A stretch of 64,000 bases of DNA from Nocardia coubleae NBRC 108252 (GTDB lineage: Bacteria; Actinomycetota; Actinomycetes; Mycobacteriales; Mycobacteriaceae), in assembly GCF_001612805.1 (NCBI RefSeq), contig NZ_BDBD01000019.1:310001-374000 (forward strand), written 5' to 3'. Under the pieces are notes generated by a model. The model saw nothing but the letters and a program-made list of their open reading frames with translations. It was not told the DNA's origin and did no database searches. Shown here one piece after another: positions 25,334-33,448 of the stretch (positions are counted from its first letter, which is position 1; each line of letters opens with the position of its first letter). The translations under genes and the position numbers were made by a program.

Positions 25334-26107
25334 TCACACCTCCGCGCGGTCAAGTGCCTCGGCTTCCATAGACGCGATGAAGTCCGCGACGTTCGAGCCA
25401 TAGATGCCCCAGCTATTGACGCCGCCGAGCTCTACGAGGCGAAGCACGCCATCCGGGCAGACGCCTACGTCGACCGTGACCATATTGGAGCCGTGCACGA
25501 GCATGCGCCTCGCCGCAGCCTCCGCGAAAGCGCGCACGTGGTCGGGGACCGGAGCATACGGTTCCAGGGGGTACGAACTTCCGCAGAAGAAGCGGCCGTT
25601 GCGGCAGAAGCAGCGGTACTCATTCTCGAAGTTCACGACTTCCGACACCACGACGAGTTCGTGCTTGTGCTTGTCGTACAGGTCGCCCCACCGATCCAGC
25701 TCGGCAATCGGATGAACGGCCGCGGGAAAGAGTTTGAAGTTCGTGTCGCTGCGGAGAAAGACGCGATCGCTGCCGAACATGCGTCGCAAGGGAAGGTCGG
25801 GAAGCGCCGAGAACGGCACAAGAATGGCGGTGCGGCCGAGAAGGTCGTATACGTGCGGGTAGTACGACGAGCAGCGCAGCGTCGGGTAGTCGTCGAATAC
25901 CGCGTCACCGAGGTGCGGATGCCGACGCAGGTGCGTCATTGTCGGCATCGTCCCGTAGCCGACGACCGGGCGCGCGTCGGGCACGACAGGCCAACGGCCC
26001 ATCATGACGTCATGACTGTGCACGATCACGGGATTGTCCAGGGCAGCCGCGACAACGGCCGATCCAGGGAATTCGTCGTGGTGGTCGATGAGCCAACGCG
26101 GTCGCAC
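25334..26107 (-). CDS. ATP-grasp domain protein 2 of a tandem pair
   Basis: Putative ATP-dependent carboxylate-amine ligase of 257 residues (DUF4343-like ATP-grasp). A short N-terminal pre-grasp segment is followed by VFLRSDTNFKLFP, FENEYRCFCRNGRFFCGSSY and VTVDVGVCPDGVLRLVELGG, the region that binds ATP-Mg in relatives. The usual E-x-N of the metal site here reads ELGGVNSWGIYG, so the Asn is replaced. GTG start at 26107, 68 bases after the first ATP-grasp gene and probably co-transcribed. It may be a diverged or inactive partner. Substrate unknown. Confidence 0.75.
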   Translation of the reverse strand: MRPRWLIDHHDEFPGSAVVAAALDNPVIVHSHDVMMGRWPVVPDARPVVGYGTMPTMTHLRRHPHLGDAVFDDYPTLRCSSYYPHVYDLLGRTAILVPFSALPDLPLRRMFGSDRVFLRSDTNFKLFPAAVHPIAELDRWGDLYDKHKHELVVVSEVVNFENEYRCFCRNGRFFCGSSYPLEPYAPVPDHVRAFAEAAARRMLVHGSNMVTVDVGVCPDGVLRLVELGGVNSWGIYGSNVADFIASMEAEALDRAEV

Positions 26108-26175
26108 GGTTCGACGCTACTCGCGGTCGATGCCGTCGAATATGTTGCGGGCCAATGTCCGTACCGTCTCGCCGT

Positions 26176-26961
26176 TCACTCGAGACGAGCAGCAGGCCTG
26201 GTCCATTCCGCGTCACACTCGGCTGGTTCTCCTGGTACGCAACCTCTTTCGAGAACCTCGAGGACCTTGTGGGGATCGCAGCCGTATACCCCGGCACCGA
26301 AAGCGCAGTTGGCTTCGACGATTGCCCAACCACGCCCCTCGATCAGACCGACATCGATGACGATCGACGGTGGAACGGGTACTTCGGTGACCAACTCTTC
26401 GATACACGTTTGGACTGCGGTCACTTCCGATGGCGCAACAGGCCAGCTGCCGTTCTCGGCGCGGGCGGGCTCACCGTTGCGGAGGTAAGGCGACATCGTC
26501 AGTACCGCACCGTCTTTGACGAAGCAGCGGAATTCCGCGCGCCATTCGACAGGCTCCGCCATGAATACCAGCGTGTCGTCGGGGCACGCTTTCGGCGGTG
26601 GCAGACCGATCCCGTTGCGATAGACCGCGCCCGCGAATCCTTTGCGGCCGTCTGCGGGTTTGACGAACACCGGGTCGGCATGGCGGCGAGCCTCACCAAG
26701 GGTGGAGATCTGAATTTGTCGCTGCAGTAGGGATTTCGGCAGATTCGGCAGCCAGTCGTCCGGGGCGTCGAGCAAGGTGATGCCGAGCTGTGCTGCGATC
26801 ACCTCGGCGAACATCGTCTCGCCGTAGATGGCTGTCGCGACCGTGTCTTCAGGCACGCGCCAATTCGTCAGCCGGACGACATTCCACCCTGCGCGAATTG
26901 CGGCGGCCCGCATGACGCGCGAGTCCTCGGAATAGCGGGGCGAAAGGATCAGAGTCGACAT
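26176..26961 (-). CDS. ATP-grasp domain protein 1 of a tandem pair
   Basis: Putative ATP-grasp ligase of 261 residues, DUF4343-like. Order: N-terminal Rossmann-like segment (TLILSPRYSEDSRVMRAAAI), ATP-binding strand VFVKPADGRKGFAGAVY with a conserved Lys, AEPVEWRAEFRCFVKDG, and the metal site IVIDVGLIEGRGWAIVEANC with Asp, Glu and Asn present. The catalytic set is intact, so this one is likely active. Base composition appears lower in GC than the neighbouring men and hem genes, which fits an accessory origin. It and the next gene are paralogues of one another. Product unknown; peptide or amino acid ligation is inferred from the fold. Confidence 0.78.
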   Translation of the reverse strand: MSTLILSPRYSEDSRVMRAAAIRAGWNVVRLTNWRVPEDTVATAIYGETMFAEVIAAQLGITLLDAPDDWLPNLPKSLLQRQIQISTLGEARRHADPVFVKPADGRKGFAGAVYRNGIGLPPPKACPDDTLVFMAEPVEWRAEFRCFVKDGAVLTMSPYLRNGEPARAENGSWPVAPSEVTAVQTCIEELVTEVPVPPSIVIDVGLIEGRGWAIVEANCAFGAGVYGCDPHKVLEVLERGCVPGEPAECDAEWTRPAARLE

Positions 26962-27059
26962 TTCTACAGATCATCCACTACGGGCGTCCCGGAACAGACA
27001 GGATCCGGGGTGGACCGGCGGCGAGATCCCCGCAGCTATGGGATGTCGGCCGACTCGAT

Positions 27060-27272
27060 TCAGGATGCTGTCGGGCCGGCGCTCAGTGTGGACGAGCCGA
27101 GGCTCAGCAATTGCAGGAGGTTCTGGATGAAGTCGCACCCGCCCGGTGCTCCGATCGGGTACTCGACGCACGCGGCAATAGGGGCAACGGGCTGAGTGGC
27201 GGCTTGGGCGGGGCCGACCGGTGCCAGCATCAGCGCGCCGACCAACGTAGCCACCGCGAAAGATCTAGTCAT
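27060..27272 (-). CDS. Small secreted protein, hypothetical
   Basis: Protein of 70 residues with signal peptide MTRSFAVATLVGALMLAPVG and cleavage after AQA near residue 24. The mature 46 residues contain two Cys (IAACVEY and GGCDFIQ), likely a disulphide, then LLQLLSLGSSTL. AAGGATTCTCG precedes the ATG. It precedes the first ATP-grasp gene by 98 bases on the same strand. No family recognised; function unknown. Confidence 0.65.
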   Translation of the reverse strand: MTRSFAVATLVGALMLAPVGPAQAATQPVAPIAACVEYPIGAPGGCDFIQNLLQLLSLGSSTLSAGPTAS

Positions 27273-27401
27273 CGAGAATCCTTACCGCGCCGAGTTTCGA
27301 ACTGCCCACTGCCGAGCAGGCTATTGAGGTGCCGGCGCAACCACGAGACCCCGCTTCCGTGGTCTGTGGCTCGAAGCATCTGTATGAGCGGAATTCTCGG
27401 A

Positions 27402-28073
27402 TCAGTCACAGCAAGCGCAGTCGTGATCGCTCGTACTCGCGACAACGGGTACCGGACAGCAGGTGTCACCCCGCCACGCGTCGAGACCTTCCTTGACCGC
27501 GATCGCGGCGATGACAAGGCCGGCGATGGGGTCGGCCCACGACCACCCGAACAGGCTGTTGAGCAACAGTCCGACCAGCAGCACCGCCGAGAGATAAGTG
27601 CACAGCAAGGTCTGCTTGGAATCGGCGACCGCGGAGACCGATCCGAGTTCGCGGCCGGCGCGGCGCTGGGCCCACGACAGCACCGGCATCACCGCCAGGC
27701 TCACCGCCGCCAGCGTGATCCCGATCGGGGAAGGCCGGGCTTCGCCGGCGCCGAGCAACCCACGGATCGAATCGACGGTGACATAGAGAGCCAGGGCGAA
27801 GAATGAGAACGCGATGATCCGCAGCGCGATCTTCTCGCGCTTCTCCGGGTCCCGGCCTGCGAACTGCCAAGCGACTGCGGCAGCAGAGGACACCTCGATG
27901 ATCGAGTCCAAGCCGAATCCGATCAGCGCGGCCGACGAAGCGCGAGCGCCCTCGGTCAAGGCGATGATCGCTTCGATGACGTTGTAGGTGATGGTGGCCG
28001 CGACGAACCAGCGGATCCGGCGCGCCAGCAAGGCCCGGCGCTGCGTCGAGGCCGCGGACACCGAGGAAGACAT
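27402..28073 (-). CDS. Cation diffusion facilitator-like metal efflux protein
   Basis: Membrane protein of 223 residues of the CDF/cation transporter superfamily with about six helices. A first helix includes YNVIEAIIALTEGARASSAA, and ALIGFGLDSIIEV carries the Asp of the CDF metal site; AVADSKQTLLCTYLSAVLLV supplies the second site. The C-terminus ends DTCCPVPVVAS...DHDCACCD with six Cys, an extra metal-binding tail. It overlaps the stop of the CmtR-like gene by one base (TGATG), so translation is coupled. Export of a soft metal such as cadmium, lead or zinc is inferred from the regulator. Confidence 0.82.
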   Translation of the reverse strand: MSSSVSAASTQRRALLARRIRWFVAATITYNVIEAIIALTEGARASSAALIGFGLDSIIEVSSAAAVAWQFAGRDPEKREKIALRIIAFSFFALALYVTVDSIRGLLGAGEARPSPIGITLAAVSLAVMPVLSWAQRRAGRELGSVSAVADSKQTLLCTYLSAVLLVGLLLNSLFGWSWADPIAGLVIAAIAVKEGLDAWRGDTCCPVPVVASTSDHDCACCD

Positions 28074-28417
28074 CAGCAGCACTCTTGCGTAGCCGAGTCC
28101 GGACAGCAGGCCGGATCCACGGCCAGCACCAGGCCGGTCAGGTCGTCCAGGGCCCGACCGATGCGCGCGTCGGCCAGCTCATAACGCGAGCGCCGCCCCT
28201 CCGGCACCGCGACCACGAGCCCACACCCGCGCAGGCAGGCCAGGTGATTGGACAGGATCTGACGCGACACCCCTATACGTTCGGCCAGGTCCGAGGGGTA
28301 CGCAGGAGCTTCACGCAGGCTCAGCAAGATCTGTGTGCGAGTGGCGTCGGAGAGCGCGTGCCCGAAGCGTGCCAGCGCGTCACGACGAATCAGAGTATCC
28401 ACACGTCGACAGTACAT
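28073..28417 (-). CDS. ArsR/SmtB-family metal sensor, CmtR-like
   Basis: Winged-HTH repressor of 114 residues. PSDLAERIGVSRQILSNHLACLRGCGLVV contains the recognition helix; CLRGC places two Cys as in mycobacterial CmtR (Cys57 and Cys61), and VDPACC supplies a third like Cys102 of CmtR. CmtR senses Cd(II)/Pb(II). Counting from GTG 28402 the residues fall within one position of CmtR, but ATG 28417 is kept as start. An inverted repeat lies directly upstream. It is coupled to the CDF-like exporter. Confidence 0.88.
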   Translation of the reverse strand: MYCRRVDTLIRRDALARFGHALSDATRTQILLSLREAPAYPSDLAERIGVSRQILSNHLACLRGCGLVVAVPEGRRSRYELADARIGRALDDLTGLVLAVDPACCPDSATQECC

Positions 28418-28427
28418 CGAAATCTGT

Positions 28428-28445
28428 ATTCATAAAATAATGAAT
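28428..28445. promoter_or_regulatory. Candidate operator of the CmtR-like repressor
   Basis: ATTCAT-AAAATA-ATGAAT is a perfect inverted repeat with 6-base arms, 11 bases upstream of the repressor ATG, in the most AT-rich stretch nearby. ArsR proteins bind such repeats overlapping their own promoter. It also touches the start of the gap to the phosphatase pseudogene. Confidence 0.55.
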
Positions 28446-29248
28446 TTAGGCCGCGATGCGCACGACGACCACAGTCTTGTCATCGTGGCGTTTGGCCCGA
28501 GGAAGTGCCTGGCCGTCCGGGTCGGTTTCGGCCTCCCAGATGTGCACATCACGAAGCAGTTGTTCGAGCTGTTGCGTGGACATGTTCGCGACTTCGGGCC
28601 AGGTCACCCCGAGCGAAGGAACGAGATCGAAGGCGCCGTCGGTGGCAGCGATGATCCACGCGACCTCATCACGTGGATACCGAAAACACAGAGCATGTTC
28701 GGCCACGCGGGGATCGGCTTCGGCAATCCAGTAACCGTCCGGGCGGTTGCGCTGCGCCCGTTCGGCGACCTGAAGCTCCTGCAAAATTTTCTGGTGGCGC
28801 CCGCTGTAGCCCTGTCCGTCGGCCAGAAAGCGGCGGAACAGGTCTGCCTCCGGCAGCTGCAATCGCGGCAGCCGATCGTCGGTGTGCACGTTCACCGCAC
28901 CGGTGCGGAGCCCCATGATCACCGACGAGTCACCCAGCACCAGCACATCGACCACGTCGGGTTCGGTCCGAACGAGGGCGACAGTGCTCGACGGCGCAAC
29001 CCCGGCTCGATACCGAGCAGGTCCACAGCCCTCGCGATCGACCGCGCGAGAATCTCGGCCAACGATGACGATTCACCGATCGACCGCGCGAGATCCGCGG
29101 CGAGAAAGTCGACATACGCACCTGCGGAGGGCATCGCCGGATCATGAGCCGTAGCACCGTCGAGAACGATCACCGCACCGTCGGTAACCACCAAACGGTC
29201 CTCGTCCGAGCCGGCAGGCAGTTGCGCGGATTCGACGGTTGTCCCCAT
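28446..29248 (-). pseudogene. PP2C-family phosphatase gene disrupted by a one-base frameshift
   Basis: Two overlapping frames together make one protein phosphatase 2C-like enzyme. The first (from ATG 29248) has VIVLDGATAHDPAMPSAG and ends LGIEPG; the second has VDVLVLGDSSVIMGL and WIIAATDGAFDLV, the downstream PP2C metal motifs. The reading frames join only if one base is added in the C run at 29000-29003 (a G run on the coding strand): then it reads EPGVAPSSTVALVRTEPDVV, typical of the family. All three Asp motifs (DGA, GDS, TDG) are intact across the join. It could be a true mutation, phase variation at a run, or a sequencing error. The rest of the gene has no other break. Confidence 0.8.
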
Positions 29249-29316
29249 ACGTCCACAGAGTACGGGCACGCGGCAATCCACTTCCAGGATCAGCGAGCAC
29301 CGGATACGGTCACGCC

Positions 29317-29763
29317 GTGACCAGCGAGATCAGTTTCGATTACCAGCCGGGATCGCTCGACCGTGCCGACGTCCACCGAATCATGCCCCGCATCGACAGC
29401 GTCCCCCTGATCGATCTCGTCGACACCTTCGAAATCGGTGCCGGTATGGAGCCTTCCGGTGACATGTACGGTGGCCTCGCGCCCCAATTCTTCCGGTTCG
29501 ACTCGGCGACAGAGCATTTCCACGGATCCCGCAAGCCTCGAAAGACCCCCGTTCTCGCGTGCAGTTGCGGGGAAGTCGGCTGTTGGCCGCTATTCACCCG
29601 AATCAGCCTGACCGGTGACCTCGTCGTCTGGGACCACTTCGAGCAGCCTCATCGCCCCACCCGCGACTACAGCGCGCTCGGCCCGTTCCTCTTCGACCGC
29701 ATCCGGTACGACGCAGCTGTCCAGGACCTCGACACAGCAATCGAGTCCCACAAAGTGAGTTGA
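29317..29763 (+). CDS. Hypothetical protein with CxCGxxGC motif
   Basis: Cytosolic protein of 148 residues. It starts TSEISFDYQPGSLDRADVHR and contains RFDSATEHF and VLACSCGEVGCWPLFTRISL, where three closely spaced Cys could bind a metal. DLVVWDHFEQPHRPTRDYSA follows. It has no signal peptide. The GTG at 29317 gives a plausible start. It diverges from the broken phosphatase gene. I do not know the family's function. Confidence 0.7.
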   Translation: MTSEISFDYQPGSLDRADVHRIMPRIDSVPLIDLVDTFEIGAGMEPSGDMYGGLAPQFFRFDSATEHFHGSRKPRKTPVLACSCGEVGCWPLFTRISLTGDLVVWDHFEQPHRPTRDYSALGPFLFDRIRYDAAVQDLDTAIESHKVS

Positions 29764-29792
29764 GCACAGCCCCAACGCACTGGCAGAAGCGG

Positions 29793-30746
29793 TTAGTTCA
29801 GACCCGCATAGCTGTGCAGACCCGAGATCACCATGTTGATGATGAAAAGGTTGAACAGCATTGCCACGAACCCGGCGATGTTGATCCACGCGGCCTTGGT
29901 GTCTCGCCAGCCCGATGTGGCGCGGGCATGGAGGTAGGCCGCGTAGAGAACCCAGGCGATGAAGGAGCAGGTTTCCTTCGGGTCCCAGCCCCAGAAGCGG
30001 CCCCAGGCGGCTTCTGCCCAAATCGCACCTAGGATGACGCCTGCGCCGAAGAGGGGGAAGCCGATGATGGTGGTTTTGTAGGCGAGTTGGTCGAGGGTGC
30101 GGGCGTCGGGGAGGCGGCGGGCGATGGTGCCGAAGATGTTCGAGGACTCTTCGCCTGCCGGTTGGCGCATGCGGTAGAGGTAGAGGAGGCTGGCGACGCC
30201 CGAGACCAGGAAGACGCCGCTGCCGACGCTCACGATGGTGACGTGGATGGGCAGCCAGAACGAGCGAAGGGCGGGGACGACGGGGGCGGCGTCGGCGTAG
30301 AGGACGGTGCCCGCGAGGAACATCAGGATCAGCACGGGTACGAGCAGGAACGCCCACATCGCGCGGAAACGCTGGTCGCGCAGGAAGATCAGGCCGATCA
30401 CCACGGCGGCCGCGGTGGCCATGGTGGTGAACTCGTACATGTTGCCGAGCGGGAAACGGTGGGTGGCGAAGCCGCGCAGCACGATCGAGGCGATGTGCAG
30501 GACCGCACCCACCGAGAGCACGGAGAACGCCATGTCACCGAAGCGTTCGGCGCGCGACTTCGCCTCGGGCATCGCGATCCGACCGGGCAGGGACGGATCG
30601 ACGGGGCCGTGGTCGCGCGCGGCGACCTGCTTGGCACGGGCCGAGGCGTACTGCACGATCAGCAGCACCGTCGCCAGGGTGTAGACGGCGATCGCCGACA
30701 TGAACGAATAGTCGCTGTAGCGTGCCAGCGTTTCGTCGATCGGCAT
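29793..30746 (-). CDS. ccsB: Cytochrome c biogenesis protein CcsB (CcsA-type)
   Basis: System II haem-handling membrane protein of 317 residues with about eight helices. The haem-binding WWD-like motif is near the C-terminus: AWGRFWGWDPKETCSFIAW, with conserved His in AYLHARATSGWRD and in MYEFTTM-adjacent helices (HRFPLGNMYEFT). Together with ResB it brings haem to apocytochrome c on the outer face of the membrane. It is the last gene of the hemL-to-ccsB operon, 37 bases after resB. The name CcsA or CcsB varies between genomes. Confidence 0.93.
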   Translation of the reverse strand: MPIDETLARYSDYSFMSAIAVYTLATVLLIVQYASARAKQVAARDHGPVDPSLPGRIAMPEAKSRAERFGDMAFSVLSVGAVLHIASIVLRGFATHRFPLGNMYEFTTMATAAAVVIGLIFLRDQRFRAMWAFLLVPVLILMFLAGTVLYADAAPVVPALRSFWLPIHVTIVSVGSGVFLVSGVASLLYLYRMRQPAGEESSNIFGTIARRLPDARTLDQLAYKTTIIGFPLFGAGVILGAIWAEAAWGRFWGWDPKETCSFIAWVLYAAYLHARATSGWRDTKAAWINIAGFVAMLFNLFIINMVISGLHSYAGLN

Positions 30747-30783
30747 CAGAACTCCGCCTCGATGTCGCGTGCGCTCGTCCGCA

Positions 30784-32409
30784 TCACTTCTCCGCTCCCA
30801 GCAACCGTGCCCGCAGTCGATCGAATTCGCCGCCCCAGCCAGCTTGATCGCTTCTGGCGAGGCCGCCCATCTCTACTACGGTTCGTCGTTGATCCACGGT
30901 ACCTGCCCCGGGGTCGGCGGGGTACGCCCGGATCCAGATCCGGCGTCGTTTCACCAGCAGCGAAACCAGCAGACCGGCCATCATGGTCAGCGCGCTCACC
31001 AGCACCCACTGCTGGGCGGGGTCGTGCGAGACCTGCAGGTTCACGAATTCCTCGGCGCCGTCGAAGGTCACCTTGGTGCCGTTGGGCAGGGTGGTCGACT
31101 CGCCGGGACGCAGGTTGACGCGCGCTTCCTTGGTGAGCCGTCCCTGCTTCACCATCTCCGGGTCCAGTGCGAACAGCGACTGCGAACGGCCGGTGTCCAG
31201 ACCGGTGTTGCCCCGGTAGATGTCGACCGCGACGGCCGGATCGTCCATCTTCGGGAACGACGACGTGAGCAGACTTCCGTGGAACATCGCGGTCGGCGCG
31301 AAGAGACCTTCGATGGCGATCTGGTTCTGGCGGCGTTCCTCCTCGGTGGCGTACATGCCGCCGGGCGGGTCGATGCGCAGCACACCGCTGGACAGGAAGG
31401 TCTGGGCGTCGTCGGGCCGCCACTGGATGGTCTCGGTGCGGGTCTGCCCGTTCGGGAAGGTGACGGTGAACGTCGGCGCGAAACCGTGCCCCTGCAGGTA
31501 GACGCGATCACCGGCGACGCGCAACGGGTGATTCACCCGCAGCTCGGTGCTGCGCCACGTATCGGTGGTCAGGTCCTCGCCCGCCTGGTAGTCGATGTTC
31601 GAGGTGAACATCTCGGCCTGACCGGTGGGCAGGTAATCGGCCTTGAAGTCCTTGACCTTCACGCACAGCGGGGTCATCCCGGTGCCGTCGTTGACATTGC
31701 CCGCCCGGAACGAGTCGAACACCGCGGGCGAGGTGGTGCAGAAACCGGGACCACCGTTGGCGATCACGATGACATTGCCCTCGTACCCGAACAGCTTGCC
31801 GAGCGCGATCGCGACCAACAGCCCAACCAGCGACAGATGGAACACGAGGTTGCCGAATTCGCGCAGATAGCCCTTTTCGGCGGAAATCGTCATCTCGCCG
31901 TCGCGGTTGCCCGGACGGACCTCGGTACGCCAGCCGCGCAACTGTTCGCGCGCCTGCTCGATCACGGTGTCGGCGTCACGATCGACGGTCTCGTCGAAAT
32001 GATGCGGCAGCCGCCCGAGGTTGCGCGGGGCGGCGACGGGCGGGGTGCGCAGCGCTTTGTAGTGGTCCCAGCAGCGCGGCAGGATGCAGCCGACCAGCGA
32101 GATGAACAGCAGCACGTAGATGGCGGTGAACCAGAAACTGCCGAACACGTCGAACAGTTCGAACCGGTCCATCCACGGGCCGAGTGTCGGCCGGTCGGCG
32201 ATGTACTGGTCGACCTTCTGCGCGTTCAGGCTGCGCTGCGGCAGCAGCGCGCCGGGAATGGCGGCCAGGGCGAGCAGGAACAGCAGAACCAGCGCGGTGC
32301 GCATGCTGGTCAGGCCACGCCACGTGTTGCGGACCAGCGCCCAGGCGCGACCGGGTAGCGACTGGCGGGGCGGGGCGGAGGCAGCGGGGGGAGTCAGTGT
32401 GTCAGTCAT
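30784..32409 (-). CDS. resB: Cytochrome c biogenesis protein ResB (Ccs1)
   Basis: System II protein of 541 residues that partners CcsB. Three N-terminal helices around RNTWRGLTSMRTALVLLFLL, WFTAIYVLLFISLVGCILP and LVFHLSLVGLLVAIALGKLF, a large extracytoplasmic beta-rich domain (about 200-435), then a final helix VLVSALTMMAGLLVSLLV. This is the ResB layout. Start overlaps the ccdA stop (TGATG), showing coupling. Length is normal for actinobacteria. It works with the TlpA-like and CcdA proteins encoded upstream. Confidence 0.93.
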   Translation of the reverse strand: MTDTLTPPAASAPPRQSLPGRAWALVRNTWRGLTSMRTALVLLFLLALAAIPGALLPQRSLNAQKVDQYIADRPTLGPWMDRFELFDVFGSFWFTAIYVLLFISLVGCILPRCWDHYKALRTPPVAAPRNLGRLPHHFDETVDRDADTVIEQAREQLRGWRTEVRPGNRDGEMTISAEKGYLREFGNLVFHLSLVGLLVAIALGKLFGYEGNVIVIANGGPGFCTTSPAVFDSFRAGNVNDGTGMTPLCVKVKDFKADYLPTGQAEMFTSNIDYQAGEDLTTDTWRSTELRVNHPLRVAGDRVYLQGHGFAPTFTVTFPNGQTRTETIQWRPDDAQTFLSSGVLRIDPPGGMYATEEERRQNQIAIEGLFAPTAMFHGSLLTSSFPKMDDPAVAVDIYRGNTGLDTGRSQSLFALDPEMVKQGRLTKEARVNLRPGESTTLPNGTKVTFDGAEEFVNLQVSHDPAQQWVLVSALTMMAGLLVSLLVKRRRIWIRAYPADPGAGTVDQRRTVVEMGGLARSDQAGWGGEFDRLRARLLGAEK

Positions 32410-33221
32410 CAGATCGGCAGGGTCACCTCGGAGACGAACCCGTCACGCACCCAGCCGACGAACTGATCCCACGCCCCCGTGACCAGCGCGACGCCGACGG
32501 CGACGAGCAGAACACCCCCGACTACCTGAATGGTGCGCGAATTGCGCCGCAGCCAGCCCACCCCACGCAGCGCGCCCGCCGACCCGAAAGCCAGCACGAC
32601 GAACGGCAAGCCGAGGCCGAGGCAGTACGCCACGATCAGCACCACACCGCGCGCGGCGGTTGTGCCCTCGGTACCTGCCGACACCGCCATCACTCCCGAC
32701 AGCGTCGGGCCGAGGCACGGCGTCCAGCCGAGCGCGAACACCCCGCCGAGCAGGGGCGCGCCGACGATGCTGGTGAACCGGCGCGGTTCCATCCGCGTAT
32801 CGCGCTGCAACGCGGGCACCAGGCCGATGAAGACCAGACCCATCAGGATCGTCACCACACCACCGATGCGCTGCAGCAGTTCGCGGTTGACGTTGAGCGT
32901 CTGGATCACGCCGAAAACAGTGGCCGTGGCCAGCACGAACACCACCGTGAACCCGGCGACGAACAGCCCGGCGGCACCGGCGACCCGCAGCTTCGCGCTA
33001 CGGCGCTGCTCGGTGAGCGTGGCGACCTGGGCGGTCGAGGCAGGCGGCGCCTCGGCACCGACCAGGCCGGCCAGATACGACAGGTAGCCGGGCACGAGCG
33101 GCACGACACACGGTGAAGCGAACGACACCAGGCCCGCGAGCAGACAGGCACCCAGCGCCAACAGCAACGGTCCCGATGCCGCGGTCTGCTGGAACGAGTC
33201 CCCGACTGCGGCGAGAACCAT
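32409..33221 (-). CDS. ccdA: Cytochrome c biogenesis membrane protein CcdA
   Basis: Thiol-disulphide transporter of 270 residues that passes electrons across the membrane to keep apocytochrome c thiols reduced. Six helices. The redox Cys pair is visible in SFASPCVVPLVPGYLSYLAG and in ALGWTPCLGPTLSGVMAVSA. ATG 33221 overlaps the stop of the small ORF just upstream (TGATG), so I prefer it to the GTG at 33224. It sits between a TlpA-like protein and ResB, as in mycobacteria. Confidence 0.93.
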   Translation of the reverse strand: MVLAAVGDSFQQTAASGPLLLALGACLLAGLVSFASPCVVPLVPGYLSYLAGLVGAEAPPASTAQVATLTEQRRSAKLRVAGAAGLFVAGFTVVFVLATATVFGVIQTLNVNRELLQRIGGVVTILMGLVFIGLVPALQRDTRMEPRRFTSIVGAPLLGGVFALGWTPCLGPTLSGVMAVSAGTEGTTAARGVVLIVAYCLGLGLPFVVLAFGSAGALRGVGWLRRNSRTIQVVGGVLLVAVGVALVTGAWDQFVGWVRDGFVSEVTLPI

Positions 33222-33448
33222 CACTCGGAGGTGTCCTCGTCACGCTGCTCGTCGCGGGGCAACGACAGGGTGCGCTCGGTCTCGGCCGGCTCGACCGGAC
33301 CGAACTCGAACAGGCCCGCACCGGCGACGCTGCGCGGGACGGTGGCGATGCCCGCCCAACGATCATCGACGGTCCACCCCGCTCCCATGCGGCGGGCACC
33401 CTGGCGGGGGCGACACGCGGTCAGATTTCCGGGACGACGACGACTCAC
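33221..33448 (-). CDS. Small ORF coupled within the cytochrome c operon
   Basis: A 75-codon frame sits exactly between tlpA and ccdA: its GTG overlaps the tlpA stop (GTGA) and its stop overlaps the ccdA ATG (TGATG). Such precise coupling on both sides argues it is translated. The protein is basic at the N-terminus (SRRRPGNLTACRPRQGARRM) and acidic at the end (RDEQRDEDTSE), with no membrane helix or signal peptide. No family recognised. It could alternatively be a spacer whose translation carries ribosomes into ccdA. Confidence 0.5.
   Translation of the reverse strand: MSRRRPGNLTACRPRQGARRMGAGWTVDDRWAGIATVPRSVAGAGLFEFGPVEPAETERTLSLPRDEQRDEDTSE

Noticed and set aside
27330..27362. Bulged hairpin past the CDF-like gene as a terminator
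   Set aside because: The arms pair only with a bulge and no T tract follows on the minus strand, so it is not supported.
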